Below, piece by piece: positions 52,786 through 64,000 of a stretch of 64,000 bases of DNA; position 1 is the first letter of the stretch, and every line of letters begins with the position of its first letter. The DNA lies in NCBI RefSeq assembly GCF_000003815.2, contig NC_049982.1:3989259-4053258 (forward strand), read 5' to 3'. The notes under the pieces were generated by a model. That model saw only the letters and a program-made list of their open reading frames with translations. It ran no database searches and was not told where the DNA came from. Source of the DNA: Branchiostoma floridae (taxonomy: Eukaryota > Chordata > Leptocardii > Amphioxiformes > Branchiostomatidae). The position numbers were made by a program, and so were the translations under genes.

Positions 52786-55700
52786 GTAAGTGGGTGGATG
52801 TATACTCAACCCTCCTTGCTTACAGTTTTAACTTTTCATGTTGACTTTCCTGGTAGGATTTTCCTTGCGTTCTCCGTTTTTAAATGCTAGTGACTATAGC
52901 TCCATTATCACATATGACCAACTAATGTGACTATGCACAATGTCTACTTGATGTCAGTGTTCATAGTAGGTCTCTCCATATGATACTACAATATCTGGTT
53001 TCGTCCAAGCAGACGCAGATATTCGGGGTCCCTGACACAGGGGTCATGAAACTGGTTCTCTTTTGTCGACCCTCTTTTCGGACAGATTCAAATGGCGACC
53101 TACATCTATTCTCTACCAGACTTTGTGCATAGCTGTAAATAGTAGAAATTGAGTTATTGACAAAATGCTAGTTAGACCGAATTATAGTTCGGATGCTGTA
53201 ACTGTAGCTGGCTGACTCCTCTGGTGTATTGCAAGTATCAGTCTATTTGCCCAATTTCTATTACTAGTATGTCCAGCAAGCAACGGAGTATGGGAGACAT
53301 TAGTCTTTATCTAGCGTGCACGACTAATGGTAATGTTACTGTTACTTTCCTGCTCTTCTGCTTCTCTTCTTGAGACATACTCCTCATTGCTGACTAAACA
53401 CGAGTGCAAGTTTCTAGTCACGGAGCTGACATACTGCCCTGTGCCACGGTCGTATTTTGGGGCAGACGAATTTAAATATAGATAGTGCATGTATTTCGTG
53501 CACGCACACGATGTATATTTTCTGCTTTATTTAATACGCAGTGGCATACATTCTTCGTCGTTGCGTAAATTTCTCTTGCGTAAGATTGACTCGTCACTAA
53601 ATTCTCCTCCATCACAACTCAATCGTGTCATGGAAACTGTTGTATTTGCCCAGTGCTCGCTTAGATAGATCCTGCTCAAGTAATTGTGACGATGCGAAAA
53701 ACGTGGAAAATGCACACTCGACAAAATTCACTGGCACTGTTCGCGATCCGTAAAACGTTCCCTTCTTTAGTTTCGAAACCAGAATTTGTTAAGTTGATGA
53801 CAACAACAGAATCTCGTTTCGAAATCCTCAGGATTTTTACCGGCCGTGGAATGTAATGAAACCAATCCTTGTGCTACTGTCCCGAACAAGGCTTCGCATA
53901 ATAAAGAAGCCGTTTTCTGTGCGGAGGGTGACAGTTTGACTGACGGGCTAGTCGCCTGACCTCTCGGCCCGCTGTTGGCATTGTCCCGCGGCCTTTGTAA
54001 ACATATGCGGGGCGGATTCAGGGCAGCTGCTCGGGACAAACGCGTACCGTGCTGAATCTTCAAGTAGATCTGCAGTACTGTAGGGTACGTTTGATACATT
54101 GTGAGGTGGTAGGGTTGATAGGCTAGTTAATAGGCTAGTTAATAGCTTATAGGGTTCAGGGCAGCTGCTCGGGACAAACGCGTACCGTGCTGAATCTTCA
54201 AGTAGATCCGAGGTACTGTTGGGTACAATTTATACGTTTGAGGTGGTACTGAGGGTTGATAGGCTAGTGCCACGACAGCGAGAAGGCATGTTGGTATGAA
54301 CTGTGAGGCCCAAATGATTCCTTTGATACACATACTGTATACGTGGAGATTATATTATAGCATAACCAACAGTACTAGATAATACACTCTAATGCTGGCT
54401 ATATTGGTATCTAGCTATATAGTCCTAGATTATGTACAAGTTTATTACATATTCTAGGACTCTATAGCTAATATACTAGATACCAATATAGCCAGCATGT
54501 AATACAAAAGGCTCCCTCCTGTATAGAATGTATTATCTAGTACTGTTGGTTATGCTATTACAAAATGTACTGTACTGGCATAGTTACCGACATGCCAATT
54601 TAATATTCCGTCCTTTTTATGAGGTTAGATTTTCCACATATCAATTAGTTACACGCGGTCTTTGACGACAAATCTTTAATGTTTCAAATTTCAATGACCG
54701 GTAAAGTACAAAGTTTCCATTGTGTTACCCTACAGACGTATGTATGAGCGCTTTCTTCTGTTTGTTTTTTCTTCCATATGTGTATAAAACAACAGTTATT
54801 CAATATCTGTAAAACGTGTGACTTACGTGTGAATCTCACCACTGGGTATTAAAGGAATCCCTTTCATGGCTGATTAGGATATTTGCGGTTTATGCAAATG
54901 AAGTATGCGATACTTTTCTTCGCTCGTCAAGCCACAATGGAGTAGACTACACATGCGCGTCGGGTCGGACGTCTTTGTTTCATTCTTATGGAAAACCATC
55001 TGTTCTACACGCATACAGTGTGATACACCGGGCCGGTGAGATGTGTATTTTGCTGGTACTTTGTCCTGCCGCGGACTTAGCCAGTAAGTCACAATTGGCC
55101 CGCGTATCTTCACCAAGACGGTTATATTTTCGGCAGCGTTAGTGTGTGTATAAGCGTGTTACCACGATAACTATAGAAGGCGTAACTTGATTGTCTCAAA
55201 GCTTGGCATGTGGGTAGGTATTGATGAGAACTCGAATAATCCGATTTTGGGCCACCTAGCGGCTTGTTTCTATTGAATTTGATGAAAAATTCACTTTTTG
55301 AGGATAAGGGATCGAAACAAACTATAAACATGTATGTATACTAGTATAACGTTCTTTTCTTTTCTCATACAACTAGACAGAACTTACATTGTTAAAAAAT
55401 CACCTGTTCTTTTATCTCTACTATATAAAGCTGTGGGAATTTATCTAATGATTGATAGTTAGTTTTATATTTTTGTATCTGTTCAACATGTTTTTTGTGA
55501 CCTGTACTTAGCACTGTGTGGCAAAAGCTGCACTAAATGTCTTCATTCATTCATTTATTCATTCCCATTTCTTATAGATGACGGAGACTACTTTAAGTAC
55601 GAAGATGACGTATTCTCCGACGCAGCGCGCCAAGATGAAAAAGCGCGGGAACACGTGCAACAACAACCAGCTGAGCGAGGAGCCGCAGGTCAGAGTGGCG

Positions 55701-58700
55701 GTGGTGGGCGAGTCGTCTGTCGGCAAGTCAGGTGGGGCAGAAACTGTACCTGTATCTGTATACTAGTATAATCTCCAAGCAGATCCTCTGGTAGCATAGG
55801 ATAGTATCAAAAGCTGGCAGAGGAGTGTAGCCGACCTAGAAGTGTTACGCCGTTCAGCTGGGAACTCCGGTGCCCGTTTGACTCCCGTTGGCCGGATATA
55901 CTCGTTGGCCTGCTTCGATACTATCTTATGGCACCGTAGGATCTGCTTCGGGAGACTATCTATAGAGCCGGTATAACCGCCCTTCGGCGTAACACATCAG
56001 CTTCGCAGGAACGCGGCGCGGCAGTAGCTGGTTATATTACACTGAACGACCTGCATCTGTATCTATATATATATATAGCCGGACGTGGTTCGTGGAGACG
56101 CGTTTCAGTTTTTTAAGTCAAGTCTCCTCCAATGTTTTACTCTAGAATCAAGAAGTGAAAACCTCCTCAGCTTTCTAGGATTTAGACATTGAGGAACATC
56201 GGTGGGGAAAATCGTGACCTTTTCGGTTCACCAGTGGTGAGGCCGAAAGAAAAAGATGGCATATAATGAAAAGGTCACGATTTCCCCCCACCAACGTCTG
56301 CTTGGAGAGTAAGTATACTCCACTGATCTAGCCGTGTCTGGTGTCACAGTGTTTAGCGACACCCCGCTCAGGTCCAGGACGTGAATTATGGCCAGGAGAA
56401 GTGTCTTGTTTATCCACTCATCACGCTCGCTTTCACCCCAACGAGGCCTGCAGGCAAGCCGATACAGTCTGGGAAGTCTCCCACTACATCGGGCTAACCG
56501 GGTCTGACTCGGGCTAAACTTAGCTGGACGGACGATAAAGTTGTATCAATTTTTGAGTTGCAAAGTTTGGAGTGTTCAGCGAGACAATGAGCTAGCGCGA
56601 TCGTGGTGTTTTTAACTGTCCAAGCAGGGCTTTTGGCTCCGTCTTTCTAAGCGTTTTGGGGCGTTCTGTTTTCTTTGGCTGGCTGACAAAAAGAAAACCT
56701 GACAAAATAGAAGGCCCAGCAATAAAACATCAAAATACGTGAAAAAAAACAAACAACCGAAGCCTAACCTCTGCTTGGAGGGTACAAGTACTCAAAATAG
56801 CAGTACGTACGATAAATGGAATCCCCCTGCAGAAGTTGGGATGTTTGGTGAAACTAGATATTGCCGTGTTTCGTCTGGACGTCACTGTGCATAAAATGGA
56901 CATAAAGTCGCCGAGCAGATGTGAAGAGGAAGATCATAAAGTCTGTAGCGTACGCGTTGTGTGACTATAGATCCCAACGTTGCATACAAAGCAATCTATC
57001 TGTCAGTGATAGAAAGAACATTTACATAATCTGAATTTTCAACTCGTTTTGTTTTTCTTGCTGAACAGAAACTGAGAGAGTTCCTAAACTTCATATCAGT
57101 ATAGTAAGATTTGCGCTTAGTGTGTTCTTTTGTCAGTAAAGCCTACTAAAGGGCTCAGAGAGCATTCGAGGTCAGTGTTCTAAAATCCTGGGTTGTTCAC
57201 ACGGGTGCAGAACGCACGCAGCATGCTAGCTAGCACTGCAAACATCCTAGATGCTGGCCTGTCCCTGAAACGGGGATTCGGCGAGATAAAAATCCTGTAC
57301 TGTCCCGCAGACATGTTGTTCTCGCCGCCGGTTCCAGACTCCCAGCCCCCTCTGTCTCCTGTTTCTCCGCCGTGCGACTGCTTTTGGGCAAACATCTCTC
57401 TGATTTTATTGATGATACACATTACGCAATAGCTGTGTCGTCATAGTATACGATGCGCTCTGTGAAAACGGTAAATGGTCGTAAATGTTCAAGCAGATGT
57501 AAAGAGAAACTCCATGATCCTACTCAGTATCGGTGTTTTTTTCGCGTGTGTGTTTACGGTGCATATTAGAGACCTACAATTCTCCCCATTAACCTCTGCT
57601 TGGAGAGTTACAAAATCGTACGTAAAAATGGAGACAGCCGAATCTGCTTGGATATTTCTTTACATACAAGTGTCAAAAGAAGATGCAGCTTATCACAGAT
57701 CGTTCTTTCTGGGGAGACAATTTCGCCTAGCATGTGTATTCAGCGCTACCTCACTAGAGCATTTGTGGTGTGTATCTGATTGATCGCTTAGCGATCTAAG
57801 TTAGAGGCATACTGCATGCCCATCAGAAGGGCCGCTAAAACAATGCGTTGTTTACTACAGTTTAGGGCAGCTCTGCTCAGAGGATCACGAACTTCAACTT
57901 GACACTCGTGTCACGAAACCTGCGAGTTCAACAAAAATTTCGATGTCGACTTGTTTTGATCTGGACTACGTCTGTTTACCGAGTCGTCATGGTAACCTGG
58001 AAGAAACGGATAAGAAAGTGACAGAAATATGGTTTCCATTGTGTGCGCGCCCCTGTCTTCTATTTACCGTACGCGTCGGAGTTGACGGACTGCCCTGTCG
58101 CACGCAAATCCCGCCCAGAAGTGGGATTAAAGACCACAACAAAACATCTCGAGTTACGTGTTTCACCACGAAGATAACGCTTATCGTAGGATGTATGGCA
58201 GTGTTTCTGGAAATTAATTTCCGTTAAACGTTACCGCGACAGAAAAATGGTAAACACCAAGGTCAATACCCCCTACCTGATATGCCTATCTCTAAACGTT
58301 TTGACATGTTCGTTAGAACTTGTCAACAACTGCCAATGACTGTTAGAAATTGTCCATTTCCTGTCATCGGGTTTGTTGTGCCACAAAACCTACGATTATC
58401 AACCGTTCTGACTTATGTCGGTGCTTTTGAAAATATTTTCCACAAAACACCCGCAAATGTAAGGTCAGCGACCACTGTGGTCTTGAAATGATCTACTGAT
58501 ATTTGAACATTTTGACAGGGACGTAAACGCTGAAAGCCTCTCAAAAGACAGTTCGATATCGCCCATTTCCATTTCCTATATGCTTAGAGACTGTACGTCT
58601 ACCGATCCTAGGCGCGTGGCTGGATGTTATATGTAGAGTACGCCAGACCAGGACAGGCAGTGGCCAAAGAAAACAAGAATTCTGGCCTGCGGGGCTACTG

Positions 58701-61700
58701 TCGGTCACTGCACGGAAATATCACTGTCATTTAGCACATTGGGAGCAGTCTGAGTTTACATTTACTTTTTCAGTTACTGTCTTTTTAATTTGCTTCAACT
58801 AAAGGGGATTTTAAAGATGCTGACGCTACATTTTTTGAGGATTTTGCATCCATGGTGACACTAGTACTTCGCAGTTGTCCTCAAAATGACCTGAGCCCTG
58901 GCCACGCATGCAGGGCATTCTGGACAACAAATTATGAACCTCTCCGCGTATTCTGTGTCTGGTCCCCTCCACTGCTGTCAGCTTCACGTAACGTCTTACT
59001 CCAGACGGCTTTGAAGTCCCCGTAATGACCTGCCCTCCCCGTGCGAGCCCGGCAGCGGAGAGAGCACCAGTTATCCTTTGAAATTTGTTCCACACCGAAG
59101 GAAATATGCCCCAAATCACCGCTCCCGGAGTTTTAGCGATGGCCAAATTCGTCCTCAAAAATTCCCAGACTGTTGCTGGTGCTTTAGATTGGATTCGATT
59201 CGAACCAAAGAAATTCTATTCAAGACTAGTAGAGTCTAATTCTTCGAACCGAACGCGTTCTATTCAAGATTAGAACCACCTTCGTACCGAACGCGCGTTC
59301 CATTTCGGCTGAAATTTAGCATGGACTCCTATCGTCTGTACTTGTAATGAATGTGAGAGATCATTTCATATCGTAGGGGCAGTATCACAAGGACATTGCC
59401 ATAGGGGCACTTGCCGTGGTGTAATAGTTTGCAGGGCTGCAGAGGTTAACGTTATATATTCGATTCATATTAACGTTACGCATTAAATGTATACCAGGTG
59501 TGCCGCGTGTAATACATCACAGTCATTTCTAACTTAACATACTCTATTTGACATTCAAATTTGTTTGACCTGTTTACCTACCCATTCCACTACTGACCAC
59601 TTGTGTAGTATCCACTCTAGCTAAGGCACACCTGCACCCAGACAAATATATTATGTAACAGTTCCTACTGTGTACTAACCCTGGTGGGGAGTGTTTACCT
59701 GTGGTGCGGCTGCGCTCCCTGGGGGGTACCTTCTGTCCTTGCACTTTTAACTTAACGTTAAAGTAATGTTACAGAATGAACGCCAATTCAGCACTAGTAC
59801 TTAAACCAATATTGTATCCACTTCCCTGCTTAACATTGTTTTCCTGTCGGATCATTTAATCCCCGGCAGAAGTTAGCTGCAATGATGCTATCTCGACACT
59901 TTATCAGCCTCTTCCCCATCCTAACCTTTTTCAACCTCCTTGGTTACATGTAACGTTAACGTTATCGTAACTTTTCTCCGACTCAAGTATAAAACTGTGT
60001 ATAACGTTATACTGTTTATATACGTTATCCCGTGGCAAGCATACTACAAACACATAAAAATGGTGACTCTGATAAGATATACAGCTCCCATGACCTTGCA
60101 TAAGGCCGACGACTGTTGTGTTTTCGTTGCGGCGTGTGCTTTTTCCCAAGGAGGTTCTATTCAACAAGGCGTAGGTCGATAAAAGAATTATCGGGGTGTT
60201 TTCGCCATGGATAATGGACTTTCAAGATGTAAACGTTAAATAAGGATCGTTCTCAGAATCTTTGGGGAAAGTCTTTAAGCTGTTTTGATCGCTCTTAAGT
60301 TTATCTTGGCAAGTCTTGGGCTGCAGGTGACTTCCACAATCGTGCCTGTTTCTCCAAACGAGTCAGGAATGTCATATGGGTCTGGCAAGAAAAACACTCA
60401 TATTATTCTGACCCCAGTTAACCTTAGAACTCACAAACAACACCTGTGCGTGTTCAGGTGGGGCCATGGTCGCCTTGCAAGGAGACTTCTTCGCCCAAGA
60501 CGCGCGAGCTTTCTTCCGGGGCTCCTCAGGGGGTTCCGGAAGTTCGGGTTAGAAAATAAAATTGCCAACATTCCTGGCAGTTCAGAGGATGGAGTCATCC
60601 CCACGAGTCTCACCTTTGGATCGGAAGTTTGTTTCCTTGTAACGTAATGTAAGGATCTTTTCTCTCTATATAACGCAGCTATAGGGGGCTCACTGTTTCT
60701 CAAGTTTGCATTAAGTATAAAATCCATAAGATTCGCAGCCGGGCCTTGTTGTAATGTCAAAGGAAGCGTCTGCGTATTTGAGAAATGTCTTAGTTGTGAT
60801 CTTGGCATACTGTTGTCGTCGCAAGTGTGGTCAACGACATTCCTGAGGATATAGCTGGAAACCAAGATCACATTCTTGGTGTACATGTTTATTCCTACGT
60901 CTTAATTACTTCTTCTCGAGTTCATCTTTGAACACGTGCAATAAAAAGCTTGTTTTATTAAAAAGTCAAACAGCTAAAGTTCTATTTTTACCATACCTAA
61001 ATATACTGGATCTTCTTTTTTGTCTTGATACTGGATTATGAACAAATAAGAAAAGTTGATGCAGATCCGGAGCAATCCCTGTGCAGCTAATCTCCGAGCA
61101 GATGTATGGATTAGACTCATTGTTGGTGCCTTTTTTGCGACATTGAGAACTTTTTATTGGCCAGAAGTAAAAAATGACAACAGTAGAAATGAGTACTGAA
61201 TCACTGTCACTGAGAATGAGGCGGATCCTTACATCTGCTTGGAGATATCGCTTCCGCTAGTCACATGCTGTTGGGAACGCTGACGAAGACCTCTGCGGGA
61301 GAGACTGGCGCCTGACCTCACCTCAGGGGTCACGCAAGGTCAAGATATCCACTTGAAGGGGGCTTAAGTTATCGACAGGGGATAACACGGCAGCCGGAGG
61401 TATGACCGGACTTCACACTGGGGTGACAGTGGGGCTTGTGTTGGAGAGGCTTTACCTGGTGCATTCCTCACATAGACATCGGAGAACCTTGATTAAAGCA
61501 GCAATTCAGTTGACACATGACCACATAGCTACGGTCTATCCAAGGAGGTTGAAATCCTTTTTCAATCTAGGCAGAGGTTGATGGGGGGGAAAACCGTGAC
61601 CTTTTTCTTATCATAGCTGACAGAAAAATACGACATATATATAATAAGAAGTTTATTTGCAAGTTCGTGCCCGAGAGCTAATTGCAAGTACATGTACACG

Positions 61701-64000
61701 GTATACACAAAGTGACAATGGACAGTCAGAAACAATATTCTAATCTAATACTAGTGTTGGCTATTTCTAAACAGGTTGGGTTTGACTTCTTTTTTGGAAG
61801 CAGATATATATAAGAAAAAGGTTACGAGTTTAATAGATAGATTTTCCCCATCAACCTCTGCTTGGAGAGTACACGTAGCATTTGAAATGCTTTTAACTCG
61901 GTACACCACAAGGACCACCTTTTCGCACCCTTTTGACAAAAGTAAACCCAACTTTGCCCTTGTCTTTCTTCTTTGCCCTCCGTTTGACACCCTGCCTAGA
62001 AAAACGCCCAGGTGACTAAGAGGGGCGTGGTAGCTTGTGTTCCACCGACAACTGGCCCTCTGGTTGACTCTCTGCAAGGAGCATTTATCAACCCCTAGTA
62101 CCTCCTGCTTCAACTTTCTCTCACTGCGTGTGAAAGTTTGTTGAGTCATCTTCAGAGTACATTACTCACAGTTTGTCAGAACTGGGTCAATACTTTCTGC
62201 AGTCACTACGTAACTTTTTCTCATCAGCCAGCTGAAACCCGTCTATTTATTCTATGAAATCAAACTTGTTTGAACTGAGACTTTGTATAATTACCTTCGC
62301 CAAGAAGGTCACATCACGTTGTTTATATCAAGGCAAGGACGTTCAAGGAGGTTAAAATCAACTTAAAAAAAATTTTTAACCTCCTTGGTTATATTTAAGA
62401 ATTGAAAAGAAGATGTATTGGAAAGCTTGTGCAGAAGCTTCTTTTCCATGGCCCTCCTATTGAATAGAGGTAAACGGACCTTTCTAGCTTGAGAAACATT
62501 GCGATTTTGTCTTTCTATATCTGCTTGGGGAGAATCAACGAGCTCCTTCAGTTGGAGAACGTACGGTTTTCCCACGTTCGCACCCCTTCCCATCATCACT
62601 GGCATGAGAATGTAGGCGATAAGAACACACAATTCAAATGCACACTTCACACGTACGCGTAACTCCCCGCCCCACTCATCCCCATATTCACGGTGACGAC
62701 AACTGTTCTCAACTTCTGGCGGGCCGAAACTGAAGAGTCGGGGCTCGGCGGATCAGGCATTGTACGAAATCGTGTGAAAACATTTTTCCTGTATTATTTA
62801 TATTCCAGATCAGCCGTGAGAAACCAATGAGGTTGAAAAGTAGACAATATCCTTGCAATAATTATCACACACGCACACACACACACAAAAAGAAAAAAAA
62901 AAAACAAGTGAAAAGTACGTTGCGTGCTAGCCACGGGGACTGGAAATGTTAATAACATAAGTTCATGATCAACATTTTTTTCGAGTGTGTGTAGCAAAAG
63001 TTGACGACAGTCTTGACGAAGTAGCATAGCTGATTAAGTATATGCATCACAAATCAACTTTAGAGTTGATTAATCGAGGGCTCAAAATCCACCATTCCCT
63101 TAGCCTGTAGTATACTCTTATCGACATCTTTTCCGTTTTCTCAAGAGAAAGTGTAAGAGAAGAAAAGCGCGCGCGCATGAAATGTCACAAAGCATACGTA
63201 AAACACACTGAGAATGAGCCGTGTTCTTACATCTGCTTGAAGATAACATTTATCTTATCTCTATCGCGATTCTCACGACTCTTGTGAGAAAATATCACCC
63301 ATAGTGGGAAATCCTAACCACCTAATTATCAACAAGCCAATTGTCGCCTTGTCGACAAGTGCCGATGTTTCTTTTGCTTTTGTTTCCATCACTTTATTTC
63401 CATACCAGAGCGCTCCGCCCTCATTAGCAAGTGCTAAATTTACTGCCGCCTCTTCAGAGACGATGCCGCGTCTACCGCGTATGCATCATTCAGCTAATGC
63501 ACAAGTGTATTACCATGTCTGCTAAAGATAGTTTATTTGGCATAGGTATAATTAGTCTGAAACACAATATTTTGGATATCTAACTAATGTATTATATGCA
63601 ACCCTGGGAAAATTGGAACATGGAAGTAATGTTCTGTAGCTAAATTGAATTTATTAGTCGTCGCAAAACTTAGGAAATTGAATACACATGGTTAATTTCT
63701 TTCCAGTTTTCATTCTTTCGTAGCGGTGGCTATGTCTTGGTTCTGTAGGATATAATTATGCATTGATACTAACGAATGTCTTTCTGTGTCGTTTCTGCAG
63801 CTCTGTCGGTTCGCTTCCTGGCCAGAAGATTTCTACCGGAGTATGCGCCTGCACAAGGTACGTCCAGTTTTTGTAAGATAAGATTAAGGCACTTTAGTGT
63901 TGTTAGTTTTCTCAATGAGGTTGGAAAGAGGGCCTGGTTTTCTGTCATGTAGCGTGTTGCGATTGAAGGACAAACCAAGGAGGTTGAAAAAGGGCGGGCC
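52765..64000 (+). CDS. Ras-like small GTPase (RERG/RASL-type), 5' half; continues past the right edge
   Basis: Three coding exons are seen: 52765-52785, 55578-55731 and 63801-63857 (77 residues so far). Exons 1 and 2 join in phase 0; exons 2 and 3 and the outgoing donor are phase 1. The reading runs MESRSYS, then MTETTLSTKM and a Lys-rich N-terminal extension, then VRVAVVGESSVGKS-ALSVRF. GESSVGKS (about 51-58) is the GxxxxGKS phosphate-binding loop of Ras GTPases, and VRFLARRFLPEYAP matches the switch I approach (VRFLTxRFxxEYxP) of the RERG/RASL branch. The Gly12-equivalent position is not Gly (loop G-E-S-S-V-G-K-S), as is usual in that branch. Effector, remaining G boxes and C-terminus are outside the window. 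Function is GTP-dependent signalling by family knowledge only. Confidence 0.82.
54017..54268. repeat. 138-base tandem duplication in Ras-like intron 1
   Basis: TTCAGGGCAGCTGCTCGGGA starts at 54017 and 54155; both copies run through CGTACCGTGCTGAATCTTCA to TTGATAGGCTAGT with few changes. Confidence 0.85.
54358..54557. mobile_element. Long hairpin MITE with TTA target duplication
   Basis: TAGCATAACCAACAGTACTA then GATAATACA is mirrored exactly on the right. The hairpin continues inward through GCTGGCTATATTGGTATCTA and AGTCCTAGA, making most of the 200 bases self-complementary. TTA flanks both ends (54355-54357 and 54558-54560), suggesting a Harbinger-type origin. Confidence 0.82.
55430..55562 (+). 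repeat. LINE 3' tail fragment
   Basis: TTCAACATGTTTTTTGTGAC, CTGTACTTAGCACTGTGTGG and CATTCATTCATTTATTCATT match the 3' end near 21280-21355 (GTGACCTGTACTTAGCCCGG) and the fragments at 35123 and 37740. It ends about 15 bases before the Ras-like exon 2. Confidence 0.5.
55578..55731 (+). CDS. Ras-like gene exon 2 (N-terminal extension and P-loop)
   Basis: Acceptor TTCTTATAG, then MTETTLSTKMTYSPTQRAKM, KKRGNTCNNNQ and VRVAVVGESSVGKS; ends in phase 1 at AAGTCAG before GTGGGG. The exon is GC-rich against AT-rich flanks. Confidence 0.85.
55771..55956. mobile_element. Foldback MITE (ATCTCCAAGCAGATCCT)
   Basis: ATCTCCAAGCAGATCCTCTG then GATAGTATCAAAAGCTGGCA is mirrored by CTTCGATACTATC and AGGATCTGCTTCGGGAGA. 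Related half-elements with AGTATCAAAAG and GCCAGCTTTTGATACT are at about 13335-13455 and 37400-37550. Confidence 0.65.
56191..56310. mobile_element. Foldback MITE (GGTGGGGAAAATCGTGACC), copy 2
   Basis: GGTGGGGAAAATCGTGACCT is mirrored by AAGGTCACGATTTCCCCCC then CAACGTCTGCTTGGAGA. The left tip has lost the CCAAGCAGA part seen at 52151. Confidence 0.65.
56619..56780. mobile_element. Foldback MITE (CCAAGCAGGGCTTTTGGCT)
   Basis: TCCAAGCAGGGCTTTTGGCT on the left and AGCCTAACCTCTGCTTGGA on the right; the interior is AT-rich. Same family plan as 51937-52083. Confidence 0.55.
61091..61246. mobile_element. Foldback MITE (TCTCCGAGCAGATGTA)
   Basis: TCTCCGAGCAGATGTATGGA is mirrored by ATCCTTACATCTGCTTGGAG followed by ATA. 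Confidence 0.6.
61565..61870. mobile_element. Foldback MITE (GGGGAAAACCGTGACC), copy 3, split by a second element
   Basis: The left arm CTAGGCAGAGGTTGATGGGG then AAAACCGTGACC and the right arm AGATTTTCCCCATCAACCTC then TGCTTGGAGAGT belong to the family at 52151 and 56191. The arms are separated by a dispersed-repeat copy at about 61640-61805 (GTTCGTGCCCGAGAGCTAAT, GGGTTTGACTTCTTTTTTGG), so the structure is nested. Confidence 0.7.
61640..61805. repeat. Dispersed repeat (GCCCGAGAGCTAATTGCA family), nested
   Basis: AATAAGAAGTTTATTTGCAA to TTCTTTTTTGGAAGCAG matches 28303-28470 almost base for base, including GTGACAATGGACAGTCA and AACAATATTCTA. Confidence 0.68.
63801..63857 (+). CDS. Ras-like gene exon 3
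   Basis: Acceptor TTTCTGCAG, 57 bases encoding (A)LSVRFLARRFLPEYAPAQ, donor GTACGT. It restores the GKSAL reading when joined to exon 2, which confirms the 8 kb intron. The next exon lies beyond 64000 or was not seen in the last 140 bases. Confidence 0.85.

Larger units (their letters stand above)
55732..63800 (+). other. Ras-like intron 2, about 8 kb, repeat-rich
   Basis: No other exon chain is recognised. Foldback elements based on CTCCAAGCAGAT occur at 55771-55956, 56191-56310, 56619-56780, 57489-57608, 61091-61246 and 61565-61870. Open frames of 80-150 residues at 57180-57422 (minus), 58826-59158 (minus) and 60431-60886 (minus) have no recognisable domains. Confidence 0.6.

Noticed and set aside
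57180-57422. 80-residue minus-strand ORF with a plausible start inside Ras-like intron 2
   Set aside because: No recognisable domain or homologue in the window and an overlapping plus-strand ORF of equal length; not enough to call a gene.
60431-60886. 151-residue minus-strand ORF
   Set aside because: No domain, overlapped by an open plus-strand frame, inside an intron rich in repeats.

Overview
The window looks like nuclear DNA of a cephalochordate (lancelet, Branchiostoma-type). The evidence is intron-rich genes with phase-1 EGF and C-type lectin exons, GT54 N-glycan branching enzyme paralogues, a 5S-rRNA-derived SINE, an intact Tx1/L1-like LINE, and very many small hairpin DNA elements. 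The taxon is inferred from gene and repeat style, not from a database search. There is one 100-base assembly gap (37139-37238). All gene models were built by hand from splice-site phase and protein similarity.

Layout. (1) 2798-15571, minus strand: a secreted or membrane mucin-EGF-lectin gene with a signal-peptide exon, a Ser/Thr/Pro-rich exon, seven 123-base calcium-binding EGF exons and two exons of a C-type lectin domain. Its 3' end was not found. EGF exons and their introns have duplicated as two-exon modules. The largest intron holds a 3.9 kb CACTA-like DNA element that contains a 115-base satellite array. (2) 15572-25091: no supported gene; several DNA elements, including a Harbinger-like one with TTA target duplications. 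(3) 25092-46648: three GT54 (MGAT4-like) glycosyltransferase genes. The first is on plus (25092-28074). The second is on minus (31888-36401), tail-to-tail with the first. The third is on minus (38446-46648). All three have four coding exons with the same phases, a type II membrane anchor and a catalytic EDD motif. The third lacks the C-terminal beta-sandwich domain, and its second intron carries a full-length LINE with two intact ORFs, a poly(A) tail and a perfect 14-base target duplication. (4) 46880-51350: two independent tandem segmental duplications (about 0.5 kb and 840 bases) and microsatellites. (5) 52765 to beyond the right edge, plus strand: the 5' half of a Ras-like small GTPase gene with an 8 kb intron full of hairpin elements.

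How the genes work together. The three GT54 genes are a local paralogue cluster that would act in the Golgi on N-glycan antennae. The lectin gene encodes a heavily O-glycosylated extracellular protein. There is no direct evidence that it and the glycosyltransferases are functionally linked. Most remaining DNA is repeats, and I name the repeat families where I can see two or more copies or clear terminal inverted repeats.
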